DNA of 64,000 nucleotides from Cladophialophora immunda (taxonomy: Eukaryota > Ascomycota > Eurotiomycetes > Chaetothyriales > Herpotrichiellaceae), in NCBI RefSeq assembly GCF_000835495.1, contig NW_015622543.1, forward strand, positions 2,772,806 to 2,836,805. Reading direction: 5' to 3'. Below the pieces are notes generated by a model. The model did not search any database, had not been told where the DNA came from, and worked only from the letters and a program-made list of their open reading frames with translations. Each line of letters starts with the position of its first letter. Within the stretch, counting starts at the first letter, position 1. Positions 9,518 through 21,465 of this stretch are shown piece after piece. The position numbers and the translations under genes are program-made.

Positions 9518-11299
9518 ATGTCGTTCTCGGACGATTCGCATTCCAAGGCAGGAGACATGTCATCGACACCCAAGGTTGCCGAAGCTCATGCTCAGGATTC
9601 CGTTGAGGATTCGGCCCGAAGACGCAGTTCTATTATTGATGCAGAAAAGTCGCCAGGTGTTGTGAGGATCGAGGCCATCAATGAAGTCCTCACAAGGAAA
9701 GACCGTGTTTTCCTCTTCATTGGTGTCTTTCTCATCGCGTACGCGTATGGACTGGATGGCACGGTTCGATATACGTACCAGACCACAGCCACTGCTTCTA
9801 TGGGCCATCATTCTCTGCTGGCCACGATCAACACGCTTCGCGCTGTCATTGCCGCCGCCGCACAGCCGACTGCAGCCAAAATTGCCGACGTCTTCGGCCG
9901 ACTGGAACTAGTCTTTGTCAGCGTGGTCTTCTATGTCGTGGGAACCATTATTGAAAGCTGCGCGACCAACGTTGACGCCTTCGCTGGGGGCTCGGTGCTC
10001 TATCAGATCGGCTATACGTGTGTGCTCTTGTTGGTGGAAGTTATTATTGCCGACATCACCTCCCTGCGAGCTCGACTCTTCTTCAGCTACATTCCTGCAC
10101 TGCCATTCCTGGTGAACACCTGGATTAGCGGCAACATCACTTCAGCCGTGCTGGGTGCGACAACATGGAAATGGGGTATTGGGATGTGGTGCATCATCTA
10201 CCCAGTCTGTGCGCTCCCGCTTATGATATCCCTCTACTTTGTTGGCCGGCGTGCACGCAAAGCTGGTGTCTTGGAGAAATACAAAACGCCATATCAGATG
10301 ATGGGTGCAAGGAGACTGACACTGGAGCTCTTCTGGGCCCTCGACATTCCTGGTATCATCTTGTTGATCGCGGTCTTCGCTCTCATCCTTGTTCCCTTGA
10401 CAATTGCTGGAGGGTCAACGTCTTCATGGGGTACTGCACATGTCATTGCGCCTCTTGTCATTGGAATTCTTTGTATCCCGGTTTTTGTCTTCTGGGAACT
10501 AAGGGCACCTCGACCACTCGTGCCCTTCGACCTCCTCAAAGACCGTGGCGTCTGGGGAGCGCTAGGGATCGCATGCACCTTGAATTTTGCCTGGTACATG
10601 CAAGGCGACTATCTTTACACAGTACTGATCATCGCTTTTGATTTCAGCATTATGGGCGCCACCCGAATCACTTCCTTGTACAGTTTTACATCTGTCGTCA
10701 CCGGCTTCCTTCTGGGCATGGTGGTCTACAAGGTGAGACGGCTGAAATGGTTTATCGTGGCAGGAACTTGTCTTTTTATGGTTGCATTTGGACTGCTCAT
10801 TCATTACCGGGGATCTCCAAACTCCGCTGGCCAGTCGGGCGTCATTGGCGCGCAGGTCCTCCTAGGTATTGCCGGAGGCATGTTTCCGTACCCGGCCCAG
10901 GCGTCGATTCAAGCCGCGACCAAACACGAGCACGTTGCCGTCATCACTGGTCTGTATCTGGCAACGTACAACATCGGGTCTGCTTTTGGTGGTGCGATCT
11001 CCGGGACTATCTGGACCAACGTGTTGCCATCGACGCTCGAGGACAACTTGGCGCCGTTGGGAAATTCGACCTTGGCTGCTGCGACCTATGCCGACCCATT
11101 CACAGTTGCATACGAATACCCTGTCGGCACCCCCGTGCGAGAAGCCATCATCGCCGCATACCAACACGCACAGAGGCTGCTCTGCATCACAGGAATTTGT
11201 CTCTGCACCCTTCTGATCGCATTTGCCTTCTGTCTCCGAAATCCTAAGCTGGGTGACGAGCAGAGCTTGCCTGAAGCGGAAGAAGATGTGGTTCGTTGA
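9518..11299 (+). CDS. MFS siderophore-iron transporter (SIT/MirB family)
   Basis: Intronless, 593 residues from the first in-frame ATG ([16 protein letters not shown]). After a hydrophilic N-terminus comes the family signature [20 protein letters not shown] with [13 protein letters not shown]. About 14 hydrophobic segments follow, including the conserved [20 protein letters not shown] and a C-terminal loop with [20 protein letters not shown]. These are hallmarks of the SIT/ARN/MirB proton symporters that import ferric siderophores across the plasma membrane. Length matches the family. GATA-like sites upstream suggest repression by iron. The exact siderophore cannot be read from sequence. No siderophore synthetase gene is in the window. 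Confidence 0.93.
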   Translation: MSFSDDSHSKAGDMSSTPKVAEAHAQDSVEDSARRRSSIIDAEKSPGVVRIEAINEVLTRKDRVFLFIGVFLIAYAYGLDGTVRYTYQTTATASMGHHSLLATINTLRAVIAAAAQPTAAKIADVFGRLELVFVSVVFYVVGTIIESCATNVDAFAGGSVLYQIGYTCVLLLVEVIIADITSLRARLFFSYIPALPFLVNTWISGNITSAVLGATTWKWGIGMWCIIYPVCALPLMISLYFVGRRARKAGVLEKYKTPYQMMGARRLTLELFWALDIPGIILLIAVFALILVPLTIAGGSTSSWGTAHVIAPLVIGILCIPVFVFWELRAPRPLVPFDLLKDRGVWGALGIACTLNFAWYMQGDYLYTVLIIAFDFSIMGATRITSLYSFTSVVTGFLLGMVVYKVRRLKWFIVAGTCLFMVAFGLLIHYRGSPNSAGQSGVIGAQVLLGIAGGMFPYPAQASIQAATKHEHVAVITGLYLATYNIGSAFGGAISGTIWTNVLPSTLEDNLAPLGNSTLAAATYADPFTVAYEYPVGTPVREAIIAAYQHAQRLLCITGICLCTLLIAFAFCLRNPKLGDEQSLPEAEEDVVR

Positions 11300-11846
11300 G
11301 GAACCCATCGCTTGGATTTGGAGCGAAGTCACTGACACCAGCTGTCAAGAACACAGTGGCCCAATAAGGGTTACACTTCCGAACATCCACGAATGTATAC
11401 TGGTACCCTTTGTAGTTAATGCGCAATTACGTTCTACTGTATCAAAGCATGCTCTCGGCTATGACTGCAACGGACAAGGACGGCATTCGTCAGCCTGATG
11501 CAGCGAAACTATATTCACGACTGAGTGGAGACTAAACACCTATTCCACTTCCAGGACGAGAGTATCTTCCACACTACCACAAACTACTAGACTGGCAAGA
11601 CTGGGTTTGTGGTTCCTATAGGCCAACCAGGCTCATTCCTTGGGATGATTAGGATACAGTACGGTGGCCCTATGCATTTGAGGACTTCTCTGACTGCACC
11701 CGGGGACCTCCAGGAGTACAACTACCACATATAATGATTTTGCGTGATCGTCTCCAGAGTTGGCAACATTATCATCAAATTCCTATCTAACCAGCGGCTC
11801 CCAAGTCACCATTCAGCTTACTTCCTTGGTTGAACAGACACACACA
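11300..11846. other. Intergenic, promoter of the secreted orphan
   Basis: About 550 nt with no supported gene. A TATA-like stretch (ACCACATATAATGATT) lies around 11723-11738, roughly 110 nt before the ATG at 11847. Confidence 0.4.
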
Positions 11847-12818
11847 ATGGCTATCCAACAACTCCTTGTGGTGGCCGTCGCTGCAATGGCCATCGTTACT
11901 ACTGTGGCCCACCCGGTCAATGTCACCAGCTTCGTGAGAGCAAGGGCGGTGGCTGCAGGGCCTTCCATCGACCTGTTGAAACCTGACGACGATGGGGCCA
12001 GGAACATTGCCAACATTGTTGGTGATGTGACGGGTGTGATAACAGGCATTCCTATGGGCACCGGCGACGTTCCCGAAGGGGCAGGCGCTGTACCCGGTGA
12101 TATGTACAATCTACCTAGCGATGTATACGACGACCTTGCGGACGATATTTACGACCTTCCCGACGATGGACTGTCTTCCACTCCAACGTATGATGACGGA
12201 ACGCCCTCGAGGACGTCTCCACAATACGCCAAATTAACACTCAGATGTCGGGCGAAAGGGTGTGACAGTGTGGTCAAAGTCTACGACCTCAACATGCCGG
12301 TGCCGACGCACAGCTGTCCGCGGGACGCGCTTGCGGCGCTGGCCAAGTGGCGTCTGTTCTGCGACAGACCGCCCAAGGTCTTCAACAACATGATCCAGAC
12401 AGAACCAAACTGTTGGAGCAGAGCACCTTCGATCGACAGATGCTGCGGTGAATGGGCACAGCGCGACGATCCCAAATACCAAAGCTATCCGTCGCGATAC
12501 ATCCCAACGGAGAAAGGGTTCTCAGATGACACCTACGTCGCGGCCTGGGTGCCGCAGATGGGGGATGATGGAGACCGTCGCGTCGTTAAGCCGGGCTGGC
12601 ACGAGTACAATGTGGAGACGGACAAGTGTCAATTCTGGAGGCCCGAAGACGAACTCGAGTTTGCATATTTCATCAACACGCTGCCAAACTATGGGATTTG
12701 GGACGTTGACGAGACGGGCAAGATTTGGGGCCAGACCGCCTACAATGCCGAGGGCGTGTCTCCGGGGGTGCTGATACCAGGCTCCGACAGCGAACTGGAT
12801 CTATCCAAGGCCATGTGA
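11847..12818 (+). CDS. Secreted eight-cysteine protein of unknown function
   Basis: Single exon, 323 residues from the ATG that gives a clear signal peptide (MAIQQLLVVAVAAMAIVTTV, cleavage likely after VAHP or slightly later). I did not use the longer upstream frame because it has no signal peptide. The mature protein begins with a Gly/Asp-rich linker (repeats of the form DVYDDLADDIYDLPDD). Its C-terminal half of about 180 residues has all eight cysteines (CRAKGC, HSC, LFC, PNC, RCC, DKC), enough for four disulfides. It lacks recognisable catalytic motifs. I do not recognise the family. A secreted, disulfide-stabilised domain on an acidic stalk could be a cell-wall or effector-like protein, but that is inference only. 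Confidence 0.75.
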   Translation: MAIQQLLVVAVAAMAIVTTVAHPVNVTSFVRARAVAAGPSIDLLKPDDDGARNIANIVGDVTGVITGIPMGTGDVPEGAGAVPGDMYNLPSDVYDDLADDIYDLPDDGLSSTPTYDDGTPSRTSPQYAKLTLRCRAKGCDSVVKVYDLNMPVPTHSCPRDALAALAKWRLFCDRPPKVFNNMIQTEPNCWSRAPSIDRCCGEWAQRDDPKYQSYPSRYIPTEKGFSDDTYVAAWVPQMGDDGDRRVVKPGWHEYNVETDKCQFWRPEDELEFAYFINTLPNYGIWDVDETGKIWGQTAYNAEGVSPGVLIPGSDSELDLSKAM

Positions 12819-13552
12819 GGCTAATTGCTGAAGGATGTTGTACCCTTGTCTTGTATTGGTACAGAGACTTTTGGCTAAGCGGGAGTTGGACGGCGTGTTT
12901 GAGCGACGGAACGTGGTATTTGTAGAGCACACGGCTGCACTGCACGATTCATTGGGTTGACGTCTGGTTGGCTTCTTTGCTTCCTGTATTCTAAAGTGGC
13001 GTCCAAAATAGATGTGAAGCTGTATGTATGAACATCAACCGAGATTTTTCAAGCACAGATTGAACGACGTGATATATTACTCGATAGAGAAACTTGTGCA
13101 ACAGTCGCGCCAGATCTGCATTTGGCACGCGTCGATCCATGACGTTGCGTTGGAGAAAGTGAAAGTAATTCAAAGCTGCGCTTGATCGCGACCAAGAACA
13201 AGAAAGACGCACTGCACAAGCTTCATTCGGGGCCAACTGAAGCATTCAGCCCTCTTCCTCCTCGCATCGGCTTCAAGTCAACGGCCTTTGACGCCGGCGT
13301 CTGCCAACAGCTCACTGTTATAGCAGCTGAGCTCGGAAGCCACGCCTCAGCTCGGAGCTCTCGACTCTCAGCCCTCGGCGCAGTCACCGTCGCACAACCT
13401 CCCCCTATTCTTCAACATCACCTGTACTGCAGTTCAAGCATCTATTTCTCTGCGTTAGCATTCCATCGAGCGCGCTCATCTTAACCCTTGTCATTCTAAC
13501 TGTCATGGCAGTATCGTAGTACAATACTCCTCCCCCCGACTATTGCTTCGTT
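12819..13552. other. Intergenic region between the secreted orphan and SLM1
   Basis: About 730 nt. It contains the 3' flank of the secreted gene and a pyrimidine-rich leader (around 13370-13550) just before SLM1. No gene or repeat is supported. Confidence 0.4.
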
Positions 13553-15010
13553 ATGGCTGCTCCTCCACTGCCCACCAGGGCCAAAACTGCCAATGATTCC
13601 GATGATGATGTCGTGACCGAGGGAGACCCTTCAAGCACCGCCGGTCTATTGATCGAGCGGTTGCAGGCGTGGAAGCACATGTGCGGCTATCTCGAGAACT
13701 ACGTCTCCGCAGTTGCTAAGGAGCAGGCTGGCCGCGCCAAAGACCAAGAGAAAGTCCTGAAGACACTGTCGAGTCCCCTCCGTGAGGCCCATCATTTCGA
13801 TTCCGCTTTGGGTGGTGTTGCTGGTCTCTTTGAAAACTTGCGGGCCAACACCCAAGCGCAAATCAATCTGTACACCGAGACCTCCAAAAACCTCACTGCA
13901 TCGGTGCTGCCCATCCTCGAACGTCTACACGCGGAGATCAAGAACAAGAACAAAGAAATCTCCAACGGCACTGGGAAAGGTACAAAGGCTGTTGAGTCGG
14001 CGCGCAGTCATTCGCAGAAGCATATCGAGCTGCTGGGGCAACAGGCCGCTCATTTCGACTCGACAGGGGGTAAAGTGTCTGCGCAACATGACCCCTACGT
14101 AGTCAGGAGAGGAACGCTCTTTCGTCTCAACAAACAGCTCCTCGAGGAGAATAACAACAGACAGGATCTGATTGTGGTCCAGAACGCCTTTGCCAAGTTC
14201 GAGTCGCACGTGGTGCAGACGGTGCAGACGGCGCTGAACTCGTACAACCAATTTATGAGCGGCCAGGCAGATCGACAGAAAGCCATGTTCGGCGACATTG
14301 CCTCCACTGCAAGCAATATCCCGCTGGACTTTGAATGGAACGGCTTTACCAAACGCAACCAGCACATCCTGGTCAACCCGAATGCGCCGCCAAGGACGAT
14401 GGACAGTGTGTCTTTTCCAAACGAAAAGCATCGTTCTACCAAGCCGCTTATTGAAGGCACCCTGGAGCGCAAATCTCGTGGGATGGGTGCTCTCAAAGGG
14501 TACAGCACTGGATACTATGCTGTCACTCCAGCAGGCTATCTGCACGAGTACAAAGATAACGATAACTTTCAGAAAGACCCCAGTCCCGAACACTCGTTGT
14601 ATCTCCCGGACTGCATCATCGGAGCGGTGGACGGACAGAAATTCACGATCAAGGGCAAAGACTCCTCAGGCAGCAAGTTGGGGCAGAAGATGGCCATTAC
14701 TTCCGACTTCCAGTTCAAAGCGCACACCAACTCGGATGCACAGCAATGGCACTCGATCATAGCCAGTTTCGCCAACTCCTCCAACAGCTTGCCCACGAGC
14801 CCGACGGAGTCCCGCAACATTACTCCCATCACCACTAGGTTGGAAGAAGATCAGACGCAGGGCGTAACGAGCGGACCAACAAGTGCAACAACACCCAAGA
14901 CTGCGCAGCCGACGAGTGCCGCATCTGCTGCCACACCATCCTCAGCAGGGGCGTTCAACCCGGCATTTCGCTCGAACTCGTCGGAAGACAGGAAATTTGC
15001 CGGAAAGTAG
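13553..15010 (+). CDS. slm1: SLM1/SLM2-like BAR-PH protein, TORC2 effector
   Basis: Single exon, 485 residues. Residues about 35-265 form a helical F-BAR-like region (LLIERLQAWKHMCGYLENYV to LNSYNQFMSGQADRQKAM). Residues about 300-410 form a PH domain (LIEGTLERKSRGMGALKGYS through QQWHSIIASF). This order is diagnostic for the yeast Slm1/Slm2 family. These bind PI(4,5)P2 at eisosomes on the plasma membrane and pass TORC2 signals to Ypk kinases. The tail is Ser/Thr/Pro/Ala-rich and probably disordered and phosphorylated. It converges on the dCMP deaminase gene, with 164 nt between stops. Confidence 0.92.
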   Translation: MAAPPLPTRAKTANDSDDDVVTEGDPSSTAGLLIERLQAWKHMCGYLENYVSAVAKEQAGRAKDQEKVLKTLSSPLREAHHFDSALGGVAGLFENLRANTQAQINLYTETSKNLTASVLPILERLHAEIKNKNKEISNGTGKGTKAVESARSHSQKHIELLGQQAAHFDSTGGKVSAQHDPYVVRRGTLFRLNKQLLEENNNRQDLIVVQNAFAKFESHVVQTVQTALNSYNQFMSGQADRQKAMFGDIASTASNIPLDFEWNGFTKRNQHILVNPNAPPRTMDSVSFPNEKHRSTKPLIEGTLERKSRGMGALKGYSTGYYAVTPAGYLHEYKDNDNFQKDPSPEHSLYLPDCIIGAVDGQKFTIKGKDSSGSKLGQKMAITSDFQFKAHTNSDAQQWHSIIASFANSSNSLPTSPTESRNITPITTRLEEDQTQGVTSGPTSATTPKTAQPTSAASAATPSSAGAFNPAFRSNSSEDRKFAGK

Positions 15011-15174
15011 GGAGAATGCTGTGAGCTCTCATGAGGCGATTTTCCATTCGCTCTAGTTGGTTTTTGATCTTGTGCGGCCCCTTCTCAGTAGGTAATAATT
15101 TGATACCCATTGTTGTTGATTCTAGTTGGATATAATATAATGTGCACACTCTTCCTTTTGGCTGGCTGGTCATG

Positions 15175-16961
15175 TCACGACATTTTCCCATTCAAGACAA
15201 TCATCTGCTTTCCTTGCCTCGCTTCGCCCCCATTGAGATCATCCACCCATCCGTCCATACCCGCGAGATCAAAGCCGACGAGCCCGCTCCGCTTGGGCAC
15301 GAACTGCCTGAGCACGACGCCGGCGTCGCGCAAGACCTTCCGGCTGGCCTCGTCCATGTTGTAGCTCTGGCTGTAGACGACCTCCTTGACGCCGACCTGG
15401 GCGATCTTGACGGAGCAGGTCAGGCAGGGGCACGTGTCGCAGTACAGGACGGCGCCGTCGCGGATGCGCTCGCGGCCGGCCTCGAGCAGCGCGTTCTCCT
15501 CGGCGTGCAGGCACAGGCACGTGTTGAGCGCCACGCCGCCCGCGTTGCCGGACCCGTTGCACCGCGCGCAGCCCCCTTCGTTGCAGTTGACCAGCCCCCG
15601 CGGCGTGCCGTTGTACCCCGTGCTGATGATCCGGGCGTTGTGCACCAGCACGCACCCCACCCGCCGCTTCATGCAGTTCGACCGGTGCGCCGCCAGCGAG
15701 GCCAGCGTCATGAAGTACGCGTCCCACGTCGGCCGCAGGCGGAGCGGTGATGGGAGGTCCAGCGTCGAGAGGAACGTGTGGCTTTTTGTTTTCAAGGTTA
15801 GTTCTCGGGGAGTTTGCCTTGAGGATCTTCCAGGTAGGTAGCGGGAGAGAATAGGGATGAACGAACCGCGCCACGCAGACGCGTGGGGTGTTGTATATTT
15901 TAGTTGTGGGGGTCTGGTCCTCTCCTGGAGATAGGGATAGGAAGGAGGAGGAGATGGAGAACTTACTATGTGGAGATACTGGGAAAGGAGTTGAGGATGG
16001 ACAGGTGCGCGTGGGACAAGAGCGGAAGCAGTGCTGTCTGTGATACCGAATGGTTCTGGGTTTGGCCATCGTCGTCGACGGCATCTGTGGTCGTCGTCGA
16101 TGTTGAGGGCGCAGAGGTGTGGGAGCTAGTGTCGGTGAAGGAGTAGGCGTCTGTCCGGGCACGAGATCCGTACAGTTTGATGTCATTGTAGAAGATGAAG
16201 TCCGTTAGGGACATTGGTGAGAGTTTGCGTATCAGACATCTATATGTACATATACATGAACAGGGACGGTCAGTTACATGCTTCTACCGCCGCCATGTGC
16301 CTCCTGCTAATTGCGGAAAGAGAAGGTGAGGAAGGCAAGAAAGGGTCAGGGGTCTTCCCAGCTCGTGTTGCTCATGGTGCCCAGGACAGTAACTTGGTGC
16401 CATTACGGAGGGGGTTTTTGCTGGCCCTGAAGATCCCAGGCACACGAGGAAGCAGAAAAGAATATAGAACAACGGAGCAGGAAGGGAAAAAGCCTCGAGC
16501 TTCAAGAGAATTCGTGCTAAGCTGACGGGTATAAGAGACAGAGACCGCACATACCGCTCATTGAAACGCTCAAACCTCGTTCCCAGCGGTGCATCCACGT
16601 TCAGCAACATGAAGAAAGGCCGCCTCAGCAGGATCTCCAGCGTGGCTTCATCGTAGATGTCCGTGAGAACCCAATGCTCCCGCCATCGCTTGGTGACGAA
16701 GTCCAGGAGAGATTCAACGTCCGGGAAAGAGAGGCCCCGCGTGCCGACCTGGTCGGTAACGCTGGGCAGAAGGCGAAGGGAGTCGGAAGAGAGATCTTGT
16801 GATGGTGAGGGTGCCGGTGATGGCGAGGTCCACGGCCACGGCGATGGTTGGAATTGCTGCGGTGTGGGGAGATGCAGGCGAAGAAAACCGTGGTGCTGGA
16901 CCAAGTACTCGGCCGTAGTGTGTTTGCCCGAGCAGATGGAGCCGCAGATGCCGATCAGCAT
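15175..16961 (-). CDS. DCD1: dCMP deaminase with N-terminal kinase-like domain, three exons
   Basis: Model on the minus strand: exons 16961-16555, 16239-15967 and 15781-15175, giving 428 residues with consistent phase. Exon 1 has a P-loop-like start (GSICSGKHTTAEY, residues 7-19), as in fungal Dcd1 proteins, which carry a nucleotide-kinase-like N-terminal domain. Exon 3 holds the deaminase: MKRRVGCVLV, the zinc and proton-shuttle motif HAEENALLEAGR, and the second zinc site CDTCPCLTC. It deaminates dCMP to dUMP, feeding dTTP synthesis. Splicing joins NER-CLIRKLSPMSLTDF and PSIST-YHTFLSTLD. Branch sites TAACTGAC and AACTAAC are visible. Intron 1 is long (315 nt) for this region. The gene is divergent from ATG7. 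Confidence 0.9.
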
Positions 16962-17611
16962 GGTGTATGAGGTAGGAGGAGGGGAGTTGGCGCAAGGCTG
17001 TGCTGCTTGATATCTCTGCAACCTCTTTGGATCTCTGTCCCTTTTTGGCCCCCAGTTGCCTGCTAGTATTGTCTGAGGTGAGTTGGACAAGGGGGCTCTC
17101 TGTCGTCCTTGCAATGGGCTGAGAGTTTCAGCTGACTCTCTCTGCTGATGCGGTTGAACGTGGTTGTCCTTTCTATATTGAGGACGCGTAAAGTGGTCAT
17201 GCTCCCCGACGCGTCCAAGTGACCGACTCCTCGTAACTGGGCGGAGCGGCAACCTAACCCAAAGGGGAATATGATGCAAAAGCAGCATGTGTCCAGCCAG
17301 GCGGAGATGTGTTCCGGCCCGTTGCTGCTTTTAGCCCCTTCACCTCTACCTGCGCCCGCCCCAGCCACTCCGCTCCACCTTGAACAACCACATGGTCCTG
17401 CCTAGATCATCCAGTCAGTCTGACCTCGACTCAGTTGCCAACATTCCATCAATCCCATATCCTTGCTGTTGCCTGGACCAAAGCCTCGTCCTCTCACGCA
17501 CCCTCCGTCTTATCAGTCAGGGATATCGGCATTCTATTTGTGTCCGACGAGGGAGGACTAGAGCAATACTCGTCGGCTTCATCCAGTATTCATCGCCACC
17601 CGGTTTAAACA
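16962..17611. promoter_or_regulatory. Divergent promoter region of DCD1 and ATG7
   Basis: The 650-nt interval separates the two divergently oriented starts. No specific binding site is obvious to me, and no gene is supported within it. Confidence 0.5.
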
Positions 17612-19861
17612 ATGCAGTACGTGCCTTTCGCCTCGGACATTGAGATCCCATTTTACGCCTCTTTGGCATCGCACAAGATCAACCATGACAAGCTCGACGA
17701 CTCGGCCCGGAAGCTGTTGGGTCTCTATGAGATCCGGCCTGCCGACAACAAGGAGCATTCCTGCCGCATGCAAATCCATGCCAATGCACTGACGAGCGAT
17801 GAAGTCCCCGCCGGCTTCTACCGCGCCGAGGGTATGATCAAGAACGTCAACACGATCGAGGAGTATCGCAACATCGACAAGCTGGCCATGATTCAGCAGG
17901 CCGGCAAGACCATTTGGGATGCCATCAACGACGGCACCATCTACTCGTGCCCCAGCCTCCTGGCCTCCTTCCTAGTCCTCAGTTTCGCAGATCTCAAAAA
18001 GTACAAGTTCAATTACTGGTTTGCGTTCCCCGCTCTGGTCATGGATCCGCCCTGGGTTCCGGTGGCCAGTCCTGGAAGCCTTGCGAGTCCAGAGACCGGC
18101 ATTCCTTACCGGAAACTGTCCTCGATCGAGAGCACGAATCTGGTGGATCATGTCCAGACCTGGAAATATACTGTGGACACGAGGCAGCATGGATTTTTCC
18201 TTGTCAAAAGGACACGGGATGGTCTTCTGGCGCCCAGTCCAAGCAATCCCGCCGACGAAGACCTTGGGCCCACTTCTCCGCAGTCGCCTCTGACCCCGTC
18301 GTCAAGTCTCGGCTACACGTGGCAGGTGTCTTCTCTGTCAAGCTTTGACACGGGCTTCTTTGATGGTACTGATCCTGAAGACTGTTTTGTCGGGTTTGCC
18401 GACCCTTCCAACTATGCTGAGCCGGGTCCAGTGGCGCCAGGATGGATGCTACGGAACCTCCTGGTCCTGGTGCGACAACGGTGGAAACTCGACAAGATCC
18501 AAATCCTTTGCTACCGTGAGACGCAAGCGCGACGAGACGCCGCGCGGAGCGTCATCCTTAACATGGAGATATCCAAGCAATCGTCCAAATCCAACAATAC
18601 AGGCAACGCTGCGCAACAACCAGACTATTCCCAAACCATGCCCAAAGTCGTGGGCTGGGAACGCAACGCCCTGAACAAACTCACCGGCCGCGTTGCCGAC
18701 CTCACTGAATACATGGACCCGACCAAACTCGCCGACTCCTCCGTCGACCTCAACCTGAAACTGATGAAATGGCGGATCTCGCCCAACTTGAACCTCGAGA
18801 AGATCAAGGAGACGAAATGTCTCCTGCTCGGCGCCGGCACGCTTGGGTCGTACGTCTCGAGAAACCTGATGGGATGGGGAGTCCGACATATCACGTTCGT
18901 GGACAATGGGAGTGTCTCGTTTTCGAACCCCGTGAGACAGCCGCTGTTTACGTTCCAGGACTGTCTCGACGGAGGCAAGAAGAAAGCCACTGCTGCAGCC
19001 GAGGCCTTGAAGACCGTCTACCCGGGCGTTCAGTCCCGGGGCCACGTGTTGAGCGTTCCCATGGCAGGACACCCGATCACGGACCTCGAGAAGACGAAGG
19101 CGGAGTACGACACGTTAAAGCAGCTGGTGGATGAACACGACGCGATCTTCCTGCTGATGGACACAAGGGAGTCGAGATGGCTGCCGACCGTCATGGGGAA
19201 GGCGAAGGGCAAGATCGTCATGAACGCCGCGCTGGGGTTCGACACGTACGTGGTCATGAGGCACGGCGTCAGGCCCGCGCCCACCCTGCCCGGCACGCAG
19301 CGCGAGGAGGCCCAGAAGAAGCGGGACCAAGGGCAGCTGGAGGAACTGGGCTGCTACTTCTGCAACGACGTCGTCGCGCCCGCCGACTCGATGAAGGACC
19401 TGACCCTGGACCAGCAGTGCACCGTGACGCGGCCGGGCATCGCGGCCATCGCCTCGGCCCTGCTGGTCGAGCTCTTCGTGTCCATCGTCCAGCATGCGCG
19501 TGGGGCCGCCGCGCCGGCCTCCCTCAACGCCGCCGCCGCCGCCAACGACGATAGCAGGGGCGACCACCCGCTCGGCCTGGTCCCGCACCAGGTCCGCGGC
19601 TTCCTGGCCACCTTCTCCAACATGAACATCACGGGCACCGCCTACACGTACTGCAGCGCCTGTTCCGACAAGGTCCTCGACGCGTACGAGGCCGACGACT
19701 GGGGCTTTGTCCAGAGGGCCCTCAATGAGAAGGGCTACGTCGAGGATGTCAGTGGGTTGAAGGAGGTGCAGAGGCTGGCCGAGGAGGCTGCGAAGGATAT
19801 CGAGTTTAGCGAGGAAGAAGGCGTCGAGGGCGCCGAGGATGAGGAGGGGGAATTGATTTGA
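17612..19861 (+). CDS. atg7: Autophagy E1-like enzyme ATG7
   Basis: Single exon, 749 residues, beginning [20 protein letters not shown]. The N-terminal domain (about 1-300) binds Atg3/Atg10. The E1-like adenylation domain has the ATP-binding [20 protein letters not shown] (G407 onward), [17 protein letters not shown] and the RESRWLP motif. The catalytic cysteine is C603 in [10 protein letters not shown]. It activates Atg8 and Atg12 in the cytosol for conjugation during autophagosome growth. The C-terminus is acidic, as expected. The last third is strikingly GC-rich compared with the first, which produces long spurious antisense frames. It converges on MRM2, 263 nt between stops. Confidence 0.97.
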   Translation: MQYVPFASDIEIPFYASLASHKINHDKLDDSARKLLGLYEIRPADNKEHSCRMQIHANALTSDEVPAGFYRAEGMIKNVNTIEEYRNIDKLAMIQQAGKTIWDAINDGTIYSCPSLLASFLVLSFADLKKYKFNYWFAFPALVMDPPWVPVASPGSLASPETGIPYRKLSSIESTNLVDHVQTWKYTVDTRQHGFFLVKRTRDGLLAPSPSNPADEDLGPTSPQSPLTPSSSLGYTWQVSSLSSFDTGFFDGTDPEDCFVGFADPSNYAEPGPVAPGWMLRNLLVLVRQRWKLDKIQILCYRETQARRDAARSVILNMEISKQSSKSNNTGNAAQQPDYSQTMPKVVGWERNALNKLTGRVADLTEYMDPTKLADSSVDLNLKLMKWRISPNLNLEKIKETKCLLLGAGTLGSYVSRNLMGWGVRHITFVDNGSVSFSNPVRQPLFTFQDCLDGGKKKATAAAEALKTVYPGVQSRGHVLSVPMAGHPITDLEKTKAEYDTLKQLVDEHDAIFLLMDTRESRWLPTVMGKAKGKIVMNAALGFDTYVVMRHGVRPAPTLPGTQREEAQKKRDQGQLEELGCYFCNDVVAPADSMKDLTLDQQCTVTRPGIAAIASALLVELFVSIVQHARGAAAPASLNAAAAANDDSRGDHPLGLVPHQVRGFLATFSNMNITGTAYTYCSACSDKVLDAYEADDWGFVQRALNEKGYVEDVSGLKEVQRLAEEAAKDIEFSEEEGVEGAEDEEGELI

Positions 19862-20124
19862 GCCACTACCAGCTACTAGGTAGCTAGCTATGTTAACACC
19901 TCCCGGAGGTACAACTGTTATACCGCATCGGAGGGTTGTCAAGGGCGATGGTAAGCAGCCTTCCATCACCGGTCATATAGATATAGTCGCAACAAATATA
20001 TCCCTGTTTTCTGTTTCCTTCTTCCTCTTCCTCTTTTCTTTGCCTTTGCTCGGCACTTCCAAGGCTAGAAGCAGACTGGACAGACATCATCCCCTTCGTG
20101 GTCGTAGGAGCAGAGTGCTCATAC

Positions 20125-21465
20125 TCAGGGCTCAGCAAACACGGCGTCCCGATCCGCCTTTGCCAGCCGCCTGATGCCCACGAAGTACGCCTCTCGGGAC
20201 TCACTCCTCGAGCTCTCGGGCTTCTCGCGGTGAACTTTGTGGAACAAGGCTTTCAGGCTCCTCTCGAGAGCCTTGTCTTCGACCCCCTGGTAGAACTTGC
20301 ACACAAAGTGTCCGCCGACTTTGAGCGTGTCGTAGCTGAATTGCAGCGCCGCTCTGCAGAGATCCTGCTCGGTGCCCCCCCAAAAAGCGTCAGTAGTTTG
20401 AATTTACTCTTTGCCTGGGTAGTTGGGAATCAACGGAGAGAACTTTGAGAAAGACCGAAAAGAAAATAAACAAATGGAAGGAAGCGCGAACTGTTGGAGG
20501 TCCAGACGTACCATACTACCGGCATGATCGCGAAAGGCATTTCCACTCGTGTTCATCAACCTGCGATAAGGGTTACCGATGCTCTTCTTGTAAAGCCCTT
20601 CAAGCGGGTCCCAGGGTTCACACATGTCGCTCAGGACCACGTCGACAGACTTGTCCAGATGTTCTCGATTGTGCTCTTCTTCCAGCGTCTTCTCATGGCT
20701 CTCGCGCTCAAGATATCCCGTTGCCTCTTCCTCAAGCATCGCCTGGTCCAGCCCATCTTCTGAGGTCTCGGACGAGCCAAGCATGAGCGGTCGCCGTAGA
20801 CGGCCCCGGTCAGGGTCTCGCAAAAAGGACTTTATCTCGGCTTGAATGTCTGGGGACAGGAAGTTGCCTTGTATTGTCGACACGCCCTTTGGTGGTTGGA
20901 CGGGGAGGAGGTCAACACCTAGAACTCGGCCTCGAGGCTTCGTTAGGTCGACGGCGACCTGTGCAAAAGGGAAACATGTGTCAGCACCAGAGCCCCGACT
21001 CTGTTGATTCAATTCTCCTATCCCCACTGTTTACTCCTCTCATCATAGCACATGGTTTCTTACCTGGCTCCAACTTCCCGGTGCAAATCCCAAATCCACC
21101 ACAGTCATGCCAGGCTTGAAAAGTCTATAGCGCTCATTGATCTGCAACAGCTTAAAAGCCGCCCGACTCTTCAATCCCTGGACCTTTGCTGCGCGAGCAA
21201 ACTGATCCCCTCGTTGCCGATCAGTCCAGCGCCTCGTGCTTGAGGAAGCGAAGCGCACTCCTTTCGTCGAGGGCCAGGGCGAGGAGTGTGTAGCTGATGT
21301 GGAAGGATATGATGTACGACCAACAGGTAATGAGATAGAGTTTATCGAGGGGAGACATGGCTTTGATCGTGGGTGAAGACCAAAGGTACTGAGATGGGGA
21401 TGGTGGGCGGTTGTCGGTGCTCTAGCTAAAAAGCGAAGTGCAAGACGTGGGTTACATGATTGCAT
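20125..21465 (-). CDS. MRM2: Mitochondrial 21S rRNA 2'-O-methyltransferase (FtsJ/MRM2 type), three exons
   Basis: Minus-strand exons 21465-21064, 20958-20512 and 20364-20125 give 362 residues, all phase 0. The FtsJ tetrad is visible across exons: Lys in SRAAFKLLQINERY, Asp in VDVVLSDMCEPW, Lys in GGHFVCKFYQG and Glu in HREKPESSR. The SAM loop is VVDLGFAPGSWSQ, continued by VAVDLTKPRGRVLGVD after the first intron. The chosen ATG gives a basic, Ser-rich leader (MQSCNPRLALRFLARAPTTA) like a mitochondrial presequence. An upstream in-frame ATG at 21612 would add 49 residues. The enzyme methylates a uridine of the large mitochondrial rRNA. An insert of about 60 charged residues sits between the SAM loop and the catalytic Asp. 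Confidence 0.9.

Noticed and set aside
15142..16186. Long open frames antisense to or overlapping dCMP deaminase (202 codons on +, 305 on -)
   Set aside because: They lie over the GC-rich deaminase exon, are Arg/Ala/Pro-rich and have no motifs; they are frame shadows of the real exons.
19115..19969. 284-codon frame antisense to the ATG7 3' end
   Set aside because: It mirrors the GC-rich codon usage of ATG7 and shows only low-complexity G/V/R-rich sequence.
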